A stretch of DNA of 64,000 bases from Patiria miniata (lineage: Eukaryota; Echinodermata; Asteroidea; Valvatida; Asterinidae). The stretch spans positions 1,360,811 to 1,424,810 of the forward strand of contig NW_024037062.1 in NCBI RefSeq assembly GCF_015706575.1. The letters are read 5' to 3'. This document shows positions 22,507-35,634 of this stretch, piece by piece; within the stretch, counting starts at the first letter, position 1, and each line of letters begins with the position of its first letter. The position numbers were made by a program, and so were the translations under genes. The notes beneath the pieces were generated by a model that was not told the origin of the DNA, searched no databases, and was given only the letters and a program-made list of their open reading frames with translations.

Positions 22507-23310
22507 ACTAATAATCAAACAAAATATCTGATATTTGTATAGTGTACAAATTGCATACAATGTACACAGAGGTCTGACAGTTAAAGATTTCACGGAATAT
22601 TAATTCGCATTCAAGGCAACACTTTTTGCATGAGTGCAGTATATTTAAAAAATCTTCAATTAAATTGATAGGCCTACTTGTATATTGTACATACATGTAT
22701 ATGGGAATGATAATGAAGATTTCTTAAAACTAAAAGATAAAAAATTATAAAGGGCAGAATGTTTTGAAAGCTTTTGCGGGCAATAAACGCCGGACACAAA
22801 CGCATCATTCATGATCAAAAGTGCAAATTTCCACAAACAAGGTGATTAATCATAGTTAATGAAAATTGACGAACAAATGTTTTCATTGCTAGGAAGCAGC
22901 TGTATTTGAATGAGTTAATTAGTGTGGACCTTTCAAAAATGTTCCATGTGATGTACACGAACTTCGACCAGCATAGCCCTGTACGCACATTAGTTTACAT
23001 GTAAAATCAAATTAAGAAAAATTACATGCATGTTTACATGTAGGGTTACGTACAGCAATCGGCAAGTTTGGTACCCGTTCCATATTTTAAAAAATGACTC
23101 CCAACTAAAATGGGAAAAAGTGATGGATTTTCTTCCAATGTTCAAATGATAGTGTTAATATTATATTAAAAAAAACAAATAATAGCAGGATGCTAAAGAA
23201 ATCATTTTGGAATGATAAACACCACTTAAGAAATTTTGAAAAAGAAGAAATAAAAAGTGAACTAAGTAAAAGAGGTTTCCAAAATTTATGAATGAAATAA
23301 CTTCACTTTC
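22507..23310. other. AT-rich interval, nothing recognised
   Basis: Non-coding on both strands. One 62-codon minus ORF has no recognisable product. ATTACATG/TACATGTA motifs occur near 23020-23040. Confidence 0.4.
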
Positions 23311-23841
23311 AAGGGAATATACAACATTTGCAAACATCAAAAAACAAAACTACCAATTTTTTTTCAAATACCTTACTGGACTGTTAGTGAATGACAGTCT
23401 AAAGCATCCTGTAAAATCATGGCACCTGGTGTGCTGTCATTTTCAAGAAAAGTGGTATTTTTTGTATCAATTTCCAACTCTGGTCGGCCAATCAGCATTG
23501 GAAAACAACTGCCTGTTTTAAAATACTGCCCCCAATTTACCATATTTAGTTAGTCCACAATTTGTTTGCAATCGATTACCCACCTATTAACGGGTACAAG
23601 CCAGCTAGACTGGTTCCTGACCTTACAATTCCCCGACGTCTATAAATTGCTCTGTTTCATCTTAAGTGGGATCAGGGAACCAGACTACAGGAACATGATT
23701 GTTTTTCGTGGTTTATCCAGCATCTACGAACACAAAACTTGAAACAAGTCAGTGTAACAATATTTACTATAAAATACTAACCCCCAAATCCATCCATTTC
23801 TGAAAATTACAGCAAAAGCAAATGTTGTACAATCCCTTTAA
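23311..23841 (+). mobile_element. B-family element
   Basis: Starts AAGGGAATATACAACATTTG and ends AAATGTTGTACAATCCCTTTAA, terminal inverted repeats of about 20 bp. Inside are CTGGACTGTTAGTGAATGAC, AATCATGGCACCTGGTGTG and an inner inverted pair CTGGTTCC.TGAC / ATCAGGGAACCAG. About 530 bp, non-coding. Confidence 0.9.
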
Positions 23842-24217
23842 CAACATTGTACAAGATGTCAGTAAAACTTTGAGATTATCCTAAAACCAGATTTCTTTTT
23901 AGGATTTACCCGCAAAATGACTCTTTCTGCTCAGGCTTATCTGGTTGAGTTTCAGATTTTATTGATTTTCTAAAATTTGTGATCATTACTTTTCTCTCTA
24001 TCCTCTGCCCTTCACTCTGGCTTTTTGTGCACGTGTATGAGCTGCTTCTTTTTAATATCTTTTGTGTTCAATTCAGAAAAAAAGGCAAATTGATATCACC
24101 TTAATTGCTTATGCATAAATCATGAATGAAGCTTGGTCAGTTCACAGCTCAATTTCCGCTGCGGTGATAAATCTGAAGTGGTCACCGATAATGCAGGGTT
24201 TCATGAAATTCAAATTG

Positions 24218-24242
24218 AAAAAAAAAAAAAAAAAAAAAAAAA
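24218..24242. repeat. Poly-A run
   Basis: About 25 consecutive A residues; no adjoining element body was identified, so it is not assigned to a retroposon. Confidence 0.8.
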
Positions 24243-24811
24243 TCCTTGCTTGGCTTAGGTCAACAAGTAAATGCCTATATACACGTAAATAGCAGTGTCA
24301 CGTCTGCCACTCATAATGTAAGCACGGTGTTAAAGCATATATGTTGTCATGAATAATACATTAACTTGTGAGAATGAAGGGTCTTCGGTAAAACCTATTC
24401 AATACTGTATGTAAATTTTGACATTTATATACAATGCAACCTGCACAAGTGTGCTGTGCTGTGTTATGTAACACTGCGCAATATACCGGCATGTCATTTT
24501 ATGTGCATGGACTTCATTAGGTGGGATTTCTAATTACAGCTACAGCAAATTGCCTGTGCATAGCTAATGTACAAGCATACATGTAGTGCACATGTATGCA
24601 GCTTCTAAAAAATATTTTCTGAGCCAATATTTCACAATCATTCAAACTGTACCAAACGCAAATGAAAAAAAAATCTCAAAAAATATTAATAATGGTATAA
24701 TCTGAATTAAAATTGTTACACAGTGTCTAAATAAGCACAAGAAACATGGTCAATTACTCTCAGATTTGCAATGAGTAAAAAAAATCGGACAAAACAAAAA
24801 AACTATTCTTT

Positions 24812-25260
24812 CTGCTCCTACGTGTACAAACCCCGGATGTCCACTCCTACATGTGCAAACCCCTGATGTCCAAGAGCAAACATGAAGACATCTTGAAGAT
24901 GCTCTCCAAAGCTCGCACCGCGAGAAGAAAATTCTAACGGCCAGAAAAACTCAGCAAGCACTCCAAAAACACCAACGGCCAACGTCCCTCCTGCACAAAA
25001 ACAAAATCCTCCAGACCTGAAGCACACCGCTCCCGAGCGACACACAGATGTTTAAAGATGCACCGACTGGGTGCAGGACTGCATCATCGTCACGACGACC
25101 CGCATCCTAAGGCCGCATCCTCTCGAGTGACAAGGAGGGAGAGGACATCAGCTCTCCGGCGTCCGACCGCATCAACTGAGTTGTTGCCGTGGCTGCACAC
25201 TCACAGACTGACTGAAGCCCGAACCACTTGAGCGGAGACTACCAGTACCAATGGTAGTGC
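24812..25260. other. Unexplained GC-richer block with short basic ORF
   Basis: Roughly 450 bp that stands out from the AT-rich surroundings by GC and CpG content. Plus-strand frame 24812-24937 ends ...KSKHEDILKMLSKARTARR-KF-stop, which looks protein-like, but there is no recognisable family, no good acceptor in front and a stop after 41 codons. The minus ORF at 25045-24818 is an alternative reading. It could be an old gene fragment, an element or an enhancer. Confidence 0.25.
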
Positions 25261-25533
25261 ATATGCACACACATCGTTTTATATAACCATGTTAATCACT
25301 GGACTATGTAAGTGAGAAGTGCACTGGTCCCGGACTCCCTCTGGTCCCGTGTGGGCCATTGATTATCATTATGACGCACGAATGGAATCAGGTTCCGGAC
25401 CGAGATGGATTGGGGCAAACCTGTAATGCTATTACCTGTGTATATAATATTCACAGTATATGTCCATGTTTTCAAATACATGTCCTACGCAGTGATATGA
25501 AAGCAACAATGAAGTAAACATGTTTTCTGTGTG

Positions 25534-26030
25534 ATTAAAGGGAATATACATCATTTGCTTTTGCTGTAATTTTCAGAAATGGATGGAATTGGGGGGTTGG
25601 AAATATATAGCAAATTTAGTTACACTGACTTTTTTGAGGTTTTGGGTTCGAAAATGCTATAAAAAACAAGAAAAACAATCATTTTCCTGTAGTCTGGTTC
25701 CCTGACTCCATATAAGAAGAAACGGAGCAGTTTACATACATTTGGGAATTGTAAGGTCAGGGAACCAGTCTAGCTGGCTTGTACCCGTTCATAGGTGTGT
25801 AATCGATTGCAAACAAGTGCGATGGTCAATTGGGGCCAGTATTTGAAAAAAAGCCAGTTGTTTGGAAATTGATACAAAAATACCACTTTTCTTGAAAATG
25901 ACAGTATACCAGGTGCCATGATTTTACAGGATGCTTTACACTGTCATTCACTAACAGTCCAGCAAGGTATTTCAAAATGATTTGGTAGTTTTATTTTTTG
26001 ATGTTTGCAAATGTTGTATTTTCCCTTTAA
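25534..26030 (-). mobile_element. B-family element, inverted copy
   Basis: TTAAAGGGAATATACATCAT at the left and TGTTGTATTTTCCCTTTAA at the right, with the interior reversed relative to 23311-23841. TTAA occurs at both outer edges. Complete length, about 497 bp. Confidence 0.9.
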
Positions 26031-27918
26031 GCTCTATTGAATTTTTTTCCCCATTAATGACATGGTTGAGGGCGATTTTAATTATGGCCAGCTCAATTCT
26101 GAAGATTAATTAACGAACTCAACGTACCTAGTCAAGTCTTTGAATAATAAATGAATTGTGGGGTTTCATTACTTGTACATACCGGTATGTACCAGTAGCC
26201 TGGATAGCACATTAGAGTTTTACCCTTTGAAATGTACATGTGATATGTACTTCAGAATTATGCAAGCCAATTTAATGACAACCAGGAAATTCTGCTAAAA
26301 TGTGAGCAACACATCCACCATTAAAATCTTGTGGTTTAGTAAAATTTTATTGACTCAGCTCTTGAGAATAAAAGCAGTTCTTGGAAACAAACCATTCACT
26401 AAGGATACCACTGAAAACCTACATGTGCCTGTTCAGACCGAACATTTTTTCGTTGTCCGCTCTGTCAGACAAGTGGGCGATCACAAAAGTATTTATGCAT
26501 GTACTGTTAGTACACGTGTATAGTACCGGTACATGGGGCAAAAGTAACAAATCTAAATTTCTAGGGCCTAGCAGTAAGAAATTAGTCTTCACAAAATTGG
26601 TTTTATTTTCTGGTCTTGAAATGGAAAACGGGCAAATTACAAACAGTAGGCCATCAGAAGTAACTGGCTCTACTTCTTTCGGCAATTCCCCTACAAAAAA
26701 TTACCCCTTACACTTTCAACAATTTTTACATTTAGGCAAAACGTTAAATAGCCGATTCAAAATTTCCATAGAAGAAAAATCACAATTTTTTTCTCATAAT
26801 AAAGAACTAGATATTTAGATTATATAGATGCTCCTCAATATTTTCGGGCACCTGCTTGCCAGACTAAAAGCTCAGGGAATAAATACACACAATTAAAAAA
26901 AATAATCATTACGATGTTTTTACAGACCACACTTGCACCTGAGACACAGTGATGACGAACCATCTCAGGACACGATGTACAATTTTTAACACCAAATTTC
27001 AGCCAATCGTAGCAAACCGTCCGCAGCCGTCCCGCGCAGTGTGCGGAAATCAATGCACGGTCTTAATGGGCTGAGCTCCGTCCACCTCTTCAGGAAACAT
27101 TATTACCTCAAGGAGGAAACCCAAGAAGGGGGTTATCGAGCACCGGTGAAACAAAAGACTCAGTAAACACATGACAAAGGTGCGATTTTTAAAAAAAATT
27201 TCCACGGTGCCCATCGGTGACTCATCTTCACCGATCACCTTGATTCATCCGTCAATCAGGTACGCGTATGTATCGCGTTCCTTGAGGGGTACTCAGCCGA
27301 CAACTCGATCCTTTTTTTTTTTTGGTCTCTTTTCTGGTTCCTCAGAGGAGTGGACCGGACGGTCGGATCATGTGACAGAGAGGTGCGTTCCAGAGGGGTA
27401 CAATAGGTAGAGTCATTGGGGTAGGGTTACCGCTGGCCTGGTTGCCGTGAATTCCGAAGACAATCACAAAGGTGTTGGCTGAGAAGAGTGCATTTGCCGC
27501 GAAAATTCCATAAGTCAATATGGAACGTGTACGTGTGTAAATTTGTTCTACGCAATTACCTACACTTCAAATTTGGCTACTTTGGCATAAAAGGTTGGAG
27601 GCTGCAAGATTGTTACATTTTTGATACAAAGTGCATTACTCCAGGTGAATATTTAAGCTGAACAGACAAACTACTCTACCTCACTGATCCAGTTTAAATA
27701 AGAGATGTTTTATTTTTTAGCACTCTTCTGAAAATTCATTTTATGATGTACTGTACATGTTATACATGTTAATTTTACCGTTTACATTATTTCACGTCTG
27801 TCCTTTCATGACCACCCCCCCCCAAAAAAATTCATGAAATCAAAGTCGTATTTTATATTCCTCAGTTCTTGGCCCTCTGTGTGCATTTTGAAGAGTATTT
27901 ACATGTATTGTACATGTG
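26031..27918. other. Interval with no recognised gene
   Basis: AT-rich. The 145-codon plus ORF at 26381-26818 and its neighbours have no recognisable product, no codon-use signal I can judge and no splice context. Region 27000-27500 is somewhat less AT-rich and free of repeats I can recognise. Confidence 0.35.
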
Positions 27919-28306
27919 CAGGGTTCGACTTTAGTGGTAGCCCGCCAGCCAACTGGTAGTCAAAACAGTGGCGGGCTAGTCAAACTATTCCTTAAGTAGA
28001 CCGGCTGGCCAGTCAAAAATTATTGGGCTACCGCAAAGATGAAAGGGCAGGAAGAAATAAATCATTAAATTCAGAAAGCAAACCTGTATCAATTTGTGTC
28101 TAATTTTATTGACTGTTTAGGGTTAAATTATTAGATCTGTTTTTTAAAAATACTGACAAGATTGGATACACGTTTTACATGCACATTGTTGTTTATGAGA
28201 CACTCTCAAAAGAAAAACATGTCTAGTGAAAATGCCCGCCGGCTAGTTAAGAGTCTGTTTCAGAAGCCCGGCTGGCTAGTGAAAAAAATGTTAAGGTCGA
28301 ACCCTG
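27919..28306. mobile_element. E-family (CAGGGTTCGA) element, copy 1
   Basis: CAGGGTTCGA at the left and TCGAACCCTG at the right. Between them are several direct and inverted copies of AGCCCG(C/G)C.GGCTAGT and GCTAGTCAAAAC. Same structure as 57511-57781 with a longer AT-rich centre. The CAGGG/CCCTG ends suggest a hAT-related MITE; the flanks here no longer show a clear duplication. Confidence 0.8.
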
Positions 28307-29178
28307 ACGTCTATGTATTTGTCACGCAACCCTAAATAAAGCATAGGAAACTCGATGGTTATCAGAACATGAAACTCAACCGCCTACAAATTACAAGCAT
28401 CAAAACATTTCAATAAAATGCACGCTTAGCTTGACATTATTCCGACATCGCAGCCTTCATTTACCGCATGCTTGTGAGTACGGTACATGTACGTGCCGCG
28501 CCGCGCAAGAACTTCCACCTGAACGGTTCAAGCAATTCCTCCCCTTACAGCGTACCCTGCTGGGACGAATTTCATAAAAAATATTGAATCTACCAAACGG
28601 AGCGGAGCGCACAGGTGCAGGGAGATAACTAATGCTTCAGTGGGCACTTGGGGGGGGGGGGGGGAGACTTGCCACGGTACTGGAGTGGTAAATCAGCGAG
28701 TGAATGATAAAAGATGACCTATCTTGATGAGATTAATAAGTAACATTTATAATTGGTCTATTAGTGCACTGTGTACACGTACCGTGCGGTTGAGGCATGG
28801 TAATTTTGTGCATGTAAAGCATTATGTAATGTGTGCGTGGAGTGTATGCTGGAGTAGTGTGTGCGTGTCTGAGTTTGAATTAATGAATGAAATGTTCCTG
28901 ATCTGGAGTGGCTGGTCTTGTTTTGACAATGACAAACATCGGGACACAATGGAGGCAATAACGAGACAAACTGGTGTTGTTCATTTTCACGGAGGGAGTG
29001 CATTTACAATGCAGATGGAACGATCATACTAAAAAAAAATTGTCAAAATGTCCTACCAGTACATGTATTGCACAAACTATTAACTAAACAGCATTTTAAA
29101 AAATTCAGATATAACATCAAAAGTAATCATTCGTTCCACATTTTTCCTCGTTTTAATACATTTTTTAACCCAAACGTA
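28307..29178. other. Interval with no recognised gene
   Basis: Contains a G-run at 28651-28664 and overlapping ORFs on both strands (28724-29032 and 29003-28761) in a TG/CA-rich tract. Neither strand resembles a known protein. Confidence 0.35.
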
Positions 29179-29277
29179 CCTGAATCCATCAAAATCCACA
29201 CCCCTGTTTCGGAGGATTTCGGCAGATTCAGGATATCCCCATATTGAAAAAAGTTGGGAGATTTTGATGGATTCAGG
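29179..29277. mobile_element. 99-bp MITE with 18-bp perfect inverted ends
   Basis: CCTGAATCCATCAAAATC at the left and GATTTTGATGGATTCAGG at the right. The same words occur inside the F-family element near 6330-6365. Non-coding. Confidence 0.8.
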
Positions 29278-32200
29278 ACGGAATCACAGAAGAGACAGAT
29301 ACCAGTAGAAGGTATGAATGAATGTGCCCTGATTTTTACAAAATCTTATATCTGATGTAACAGGGGAAACAATTGGTGCCAAATTTATGAACTGACCCAT
29401 AAGTCAAATCTTTGTGAGACTGCCGAATTTTTGAAAAAAAACCCCAAAACATCAAAATATAGAAGAACATGTCTAGCTGTTCATTTTTCTTGACTTCCAC
29501 TAGATCATCTTCATCACCAGGGGGCGCCGCAGGAGTAAAATTGTCCTACCTGTAAACCTGTTCCCAATAATCCCCGGATGACACTCACGCAAACTTCATT
29601 TTGACTCGCATCTCAAATTTCACCCAGCTCATTCAAATCATGGAGGAATAAAAATGGTCAAATAATATAAATTTTACCATGATGGCTTCTAAACAGTTTT
29701 TATTACACACAGGCCAGAAGGCAGAATCTAATGAAAGGAAGTTTTTAATTCCGTGAGTAGAGGTTGGCTATTCTCTAAGGTGTTCTGGGGTTTATCTAAG
29801 GTGTTCTGGGGTTTATCTAAGGTGAGACTCTCTGTCCAAACTAATAAAGGCTTTGTACGACAGTTGATGAATAATGCATTTTAATATCAATCTGGAAAGG
29901 GGTGAAATTAAAAAAAAAAATGGAAAAGCATATAGTAATGAGGATTCGAGGCATAGAGAAGGTGGAAATACGCTGTACATGTTTGTGTACATTACTTTAT
30001 GTAATTGTTTTAAAGTTGTCTCCCATTGCTCTTAAGAAAAATTATGATTTTTTTTCTTTTAACTATTTTTTTTTAATGGTGTGTTCTGTTTTAATAAAAA
30101 AAAAATTCTTTCCGATTTTGCACATCATTTTGTAAAGAAATAATTCAAAAACTGAACATCGATGCTTTTTTTTCCATTCGATGTCTCATTTAAAAGTTGC
30201 TTACTTTTATATTGCTAGAAAAACAGCAATTGAAAAAAAAGCTAATTCATTTTTCAGGGTGAAATTTGAAAAAGCATGGGAAACAAGTACATTTACATGT
30301 AATACACTAATACTTACATGTAATTGTTTAAAATATTTATCACTAAAAAGTAATACGTACGTGATATCCCACAGGGAGTGTGCCATGACTTTTTATTAAC
30401 ACGTGATCGTTCTCGGCCAATGAAAATACAGTATTCACGACAGAGGTCTAACAATAATGCTTACATGTAAATGTTTTGAATATTTATCAATAACAAGTAA
30501 TAAAATGTTCCCGTAAAGTGAATCTGTGCAATATTCTCAACCATCAAGAGGCTAGCTTCTTTAAATTTTACAATTGGGAGCAATCATCACGGCAGACAGC
30601 CATTCCATCATGTGCCAGCGTTGTGTTTTGACAACAGACGAGGGAAATTGGCAGTGGTGAAGTACGGCCAATTTGACGCTCGATGGCGTTGTCAAAGTCT
30701 AAATAGTCTGGCAGACGACTGGGGGGAAATGACGCGTGGCTTAAACGCTGTTGTTGAGAATAAACGAATCGTGCGGGTACAGAGCACGTTCTATGAACGA
30801 ACTAGTGCCACGACACGAATCCTAAATATGTAGATCACAAGATTGTTAATAAAACAAATTTTAGAAGACAAATTTTAATAACTACTGCTGCATTTCCGCA
30901 AACACAGTTATATTACAATGAAAAATCAGGATAATTTTTTTAAGACAATTTTTTTTCATATTATCTACAAATGTATGTGGATTTTCATGAAGTCCATCCC
31001 TTTTTACAGCCATTTTATAAATTCAAGTGAAAACAGCAAAGAAAATAATAATAAAAACATCAAGATTATTCAAGGGGTAAACAGTCAGATTATGTTTCTT
31101 CATAAAACCTGCATAATGCAGATATCAGCAATGCAACACCCACTGGCATCCCCCCCGTTCACATAATGCAAATAAATTTCAGGGAAAATATGCAACTCCA
31201 GCGCTTACATGTACACTTTATTCCCATATCCAAAAGGAATACCCAATCTCTTGTAATCATCTTGGAACTTTCAAAGCAGCTCATGTAAAATTCAAAAGCA
31301 GAGCTATTTAGCACAAGACTGGGAGAATCCCGTGGGGAAAGAGAAGGCGATCCGAAAATAACAATTCTTCTTTGGTGAGGGAATCTACTCCAGACACGAG
31401 GGGATAACGTGAGGCGTGCAATCTCATCCATTTATGATGACAGCGTCGTCGGGTAAGAAAGAAACCTGGACGTCTTGGCAATCGCTCATGAATATTTGAT
31501 GAGGGTGATGCGTGTGGAATAACAAGCAGCGGGAGTAACGAGAGGCACAGGTTATGCCATCGCGAGACTGTTGCAAGGAGATGACTGAGACGGGATGAAA
31601 TGTGATTTACATCCAATATTGCAAATGCACTATGTATGATGGCGCATTGGGTAATACTGACCACACTCTTCAACAGTGACTTGATTTGCAAAAAGCAGTA
31701 AATGTTTCTGTCATGGAATGGTCATGACATACCGATACCTTTTAACATAAACCACCTCCGTCCCGATCAAGACCTGTCCCGAGACCCCCCCCCCCAACCC
31801 TGAAACACCCCCACCCTGGCTCATATTATGGTAGACATATGCGGTAGAAAGCAAAAGGTGCATTTCATTGTGAAAAAACCCACTGAGTGCCCCCTCCAGA
31901 TTTACAGTTTCCTAACTCCCTCCAACCCCCCCCCCATTTTTAACCCAATTTGCCCCTCCCCAAAAAGGAAACCACCCAGATTGGCACAGTGGTACACATG
32001 TACACCTTCACCACTCTCAAGGGCAGATTCGGGGGGCCAATGGGGGCCATGGCTCCCCCCCCCCCCCCTCCCGAACCCAATTTTTATAAATTTTATTTTC
32101 AAGTAAGGCCGCAAAAAAGGCAGCCATTGCGTACACCACCCAAAGAACTCGTCAAAAGCAATCCATTTCTAACATATTTACTGATCATTTTTCAATTGTA

Positions 32201-32785
32201 ATAAATAATTCCTGGTACAAAATCAAGAAAATCATTAATGCTTTGCAATATACAAAATGAAACATATTTCCCCTGCGATTAAACCCCCACTGAAAAAAAA
32301 AGTAAGAAGATTTTAGGGAACAGAACTTAAGTAGACTTACATTGTAGCCCCAGGATGCGATACAAAGATTGTGATCCCTATTACTTTTAGTGTTTCTCAC
32401 TTATTCTTAATACCCTGCGCAGAAGAAAAAAATCTGGCCGAGTAATCTCCCCAACAAAATATCTCGGGGCAATATAGCTTTGATCCCGGTCTTGTTAAGG
32501 GTAAAAAATCTGATCAATTTATGGTGTTCTACTGTTACAAATGGGACTGCAAGATTTGTTCCCGTTCCTTTTACTTTATTCACGGAATCCAGGGCACTTA
32601 TTACCAGGGTAGAACAGTCTCTCTTGCAACAGAGCTCACACTCGGTCGATCATAACAATTCAAGGCAAGCACTAAACCAAGAAATTTCTGAACTATTGTG
32701 TTGGCAGGGAAAAAAATGATTATAAAAAGGATATCATTTACATGTACATGTACGGGTACATGAACACAATGGTGACACTTTTAGG
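29278..32785. other. Interval with direct 44-bp repeat, no gene
   Basis: A direct repeat of about 44 bp (ACATGTAATTGTTTAAAATA at 30315 and ACATGTAAATGTTTTGAATA at 30464, continuing TTTATCA..AA.AAGTAATA) is the clearest structure. Bases 31300-31700 are repeat-free and moderately GC-rich; a 127-codon minus ORF there (31691-31308) has no recognisable product. C-runs occur at 31790 and 32055. No splice-supported exon was found. Confidence 0.35.
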
Positions 32786-33343
32786 TTTAAGGTACAGTCC
32801 ATCATTTGTAATTTGTGCATTTTGTTTGTTTGAAGCAACAAACCTGCTCGAAATCTAAAGAAGGGTGCTGAACAACTAACCTGATGAAGTTTCAGCTCAG
32901 CTTCAGCTGTATATTTCGAGAAAACAACATTCTGGGATCTCGATTTCAAATGAAAAGTTGCTGAATCATGTTTTGAATTGGGCCTGAATTCAGCGTCCAA
33001 GACACATTCTCACTGAGCAGATTGCAGCTACGCAATGTCGGGCACTGAACCGACGAATTATAGCAACGGCGCGCGCCTGTACGTCGTGTCAACACTTGCA
33101 CGTGCTTCACCAAATGAAAAAATGAACTACATGTACTAACGGAAATTTCCAACGATGCGTCTTTAGACGCACCGTTGGAAAGGCCTTCTTTTGTTGATTT
33201 CTTCAAAATGACAGCATACCAGAAAGAATAATTTCACAGGGAGTTTAGTCCCCTTACTATCTTTCAATCAAGAATGTTTTTCAACAATAATTACGTCAGT
33301 TACTTTTTGGATAGCTGCAAATGATGATGGACTGAAACTTTAA
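32786..33343 (+). mobile_element. A-family element, copy 2
   Basis: Best-preserved ends: TTTAAGGTACAGTCCATCAT at the left and ATGATGATGGACTGAAAC followed by TTTAA at the right. An inner hairpin CCAACGATGCGTC / GACGCACCGTTGG lies at about 33150-33178. Interior as in copy 1. Confidence 0.88.
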
Positions 33344-33478
33344 CAGACATCTGGAGATATTTCCACAAGCAATTTGATATAAGGGTGCTGTACATTCAAC
33401 CATGAATATTTGCTCAAAGTTAAATTTTTTAAAGTTAAGTTTTACTAGTTATCAAAAGTTGGTTGTTTGGAAATTCCC

Positions 33479-33768
33479 TTAAAGGCACAATGTAGGATCA
33501 AATGCAAACACTCAAAATCAAAACTGACAAAATATTATGCAATAGCCTGCTTGATTGTACAATGTACGTAAATATTCATATGAAATATCCTGTGAAATTA
33601 TTGAGCCTGGTATGCTGTCATTCTCACGAATGACAATTTTCCAGCACTAAATGGAGACAAACCATTGAACAGCTCAGTGGAACGATCTCTGCTATAAATA
33701 AATAGCCCTTAAATCGGTCCATTTCATGAAATTATGACAAACGCAAATGATCCTATAATATGCTTTTA
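33479..33768 (+). mobile_element. C-family element related to B
   Basis: TTAAAGGCACAATGTAGGAT at the left, and AAACGCAAATGATCCTATAA plus TGCTTTTAA at the right. It shares GAGCCTGGTATGCTGTCATT and CAGTGGAACGAT.TCTGCTAT with family B but has lost the middle. 290 bp, non-coding. Confidence 0.75.
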
Positions 33769-35500
33769 AAACTACCCTGGTATCTTAGCAAAGCATGTGC
33801 CTGTACTATCACATCTGCTATCACCAAGTAATGCACACTTGCTCAAGCCACATTTCATTGAGATATGCAAATCAAGACCCTCTTTTCCCCAGATCAGCGC
33901 TGTCGGTCATTCTTCATCAAAGCCAATCCCCGACGATGGAGAAACGAACACCTGAAATCCTATCAGTGTAGCGGCGGCTGACAATTGTGCTACCCTATAA
34001 CCTCCAGGACACAGTGCAGAGGCGGATCCAGGATTTTTCAAACGAGGGTGGTGTTGAATTCAAAAAAAAATTTCGGGGGGGGGGGGGGGTAAAGGGGAGG
34101 TGCATACAAATGTATCAGACCAAAAGCCGGCAGATATGAGTAAGAATTTCCAACACTTAGTGATAACATTATTTAGGGAAAAAGAGGATTTTTCCCCCCA
34201 TTATCTAAAAAAAATGACATTTGTCGGTCCGTGTAGAATACAAGAGACTCTGGCCATTCACATCTGTCCAACTTTGAACGGGAAAATCAGCAAAATTCTT
34301 CATGTTACACGTGCTCAACTGCTCACGAAAATTCATTAATTAGGGGTAACACGCGACAACTGTGCATATGTACGTAGCAAATATACCGGTACCGAATGGC
34401 AGTTGCGTGCAGTGCTCACTGATTGTGAATTCTTACCACATGAAATGCAAGAGAAGAGGTAGGAGAACAGTGAACAAAGGCTTACTTATAAATTATATTC
34501 ATTTAGGGTTTAAAATTTGGTTAGGGATTTGGTTCAATTTTTAATCTGATAACTTAAAATAGGTCATTTTTAAAACAAGGCTGATTATGAGATATTATTG
34601 ATGTATTTATATTACATGTGTTTGTGTTTTTATGTGATTGTAAGCCCTTTTTTTATTAATTTGTTCATGGTTGTTCAGTCTTTTTAACTTATATTGTGTC
34701 ATTTTAAGGTCCGTGTCACTGTTTTTCACACACGAGGTACAGCATTTCATGTTTTGTTAGTAATAATGATAAATAATAACTGCATTGAATTAAAATGAAA
34801 TGAAATTAATGTATCAAAAACACTTACTTAATAAAAATAACTGTAACAGCTGTAATTGCCAGCAAAGATTTTCCTAAATGAAGAATGCAAAATTTCAACA
34901 AGCAGTAACTCGAGGTCGAAGCTCAAGATTTGTTAAAAACTTCAAGGCCTTATTTCTCCCCTAACAACAAACCTCCTTTCAAAAACAATGTACTGAGAAC
35001 TGACATGATTTGAATCAGCATGATTTGAATCAGCATGATTCATACATTCATGTACAGGTGGCTTTGGCGGCACATTTTGTACATACACAACATTACATTC
35101 AGCTCATTACATCCACATTGGAAGCTTGTAATTAAAAAAAGGCCAAGTCTGTACAATGAGGGCCAATCAGTCTCATTTGTGAAGAGGAAAAAAATCAATG
35201 TTGGCGGCTCGGTCACAAATTATGACTAATTCCTGAGCAAGGTCGACCGATATTAGAAGATGATTGCCTGAACAGGAGGCAGAAGTAGTTAGGCAGGTGG
35301 AAAGGGGAATGAGTTGGTGTTTCTACCTAAGAGAGTTGGTACAGACATTGAATTGGTTTGTACTGGGTCAGTGAACTGAAAGCTTCAGAAAACACAACTG
35401 TACATGTACATGTACATGCCTAGTATAACTGGTCCCAGAGTGCACAAGTTCTATTCAGTTCATTCAGAATGGCTATTCACTGGAAGTCTTTTGGTGACTG
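33769..35500. other. Interval with no recognised gene
   Basis: AT-rich; G-run at 34075-34091. A triplicated GCATGATTTGAATCA word lies at about 35005-35042. ORFs here are short and unsupported. Confidence 0.4.
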
Positions 35501-35634
35501 CTCTATGTTCCGACACCCCTATGTTCCGACAACCTAGATTGTGTTACTCCCGTTTAGGGTTAGGGTTAGGGTTAGGGTTAGGGTTAGGAATAGGAATATG
35601 TGCAGTCGGAACATAGGGGTGTTGGAACATAGAG
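35501..35634. repeat. Inverted repeat with TTAGGG array in the loop
   Basis: 30-bp arms, 35501-35530 and 35605-35634, match with one mismatch; each arm holds two direct copies of TATGTTCC(G/A)ACA. Between them, 35554-35588 is an uninterrupted telomere-type array of 5.8 TTAGGG units. The structure looks like a small foldback element built around telomeric DNA. Confidence 0.9.

Noticed and set aside
31308-31691. 127-codon minus ORF in a repeat-free stretch
   Set aside because: No recognisable domain, no supporting splice sites in phase with DLG5 exons, and antisense ORFs overlap it; kept only as interval description.
35554-35588. Chromosome end
   Set aside because: Only six TTAGGG units, with normal sequence and repeat families continuing on both sides.
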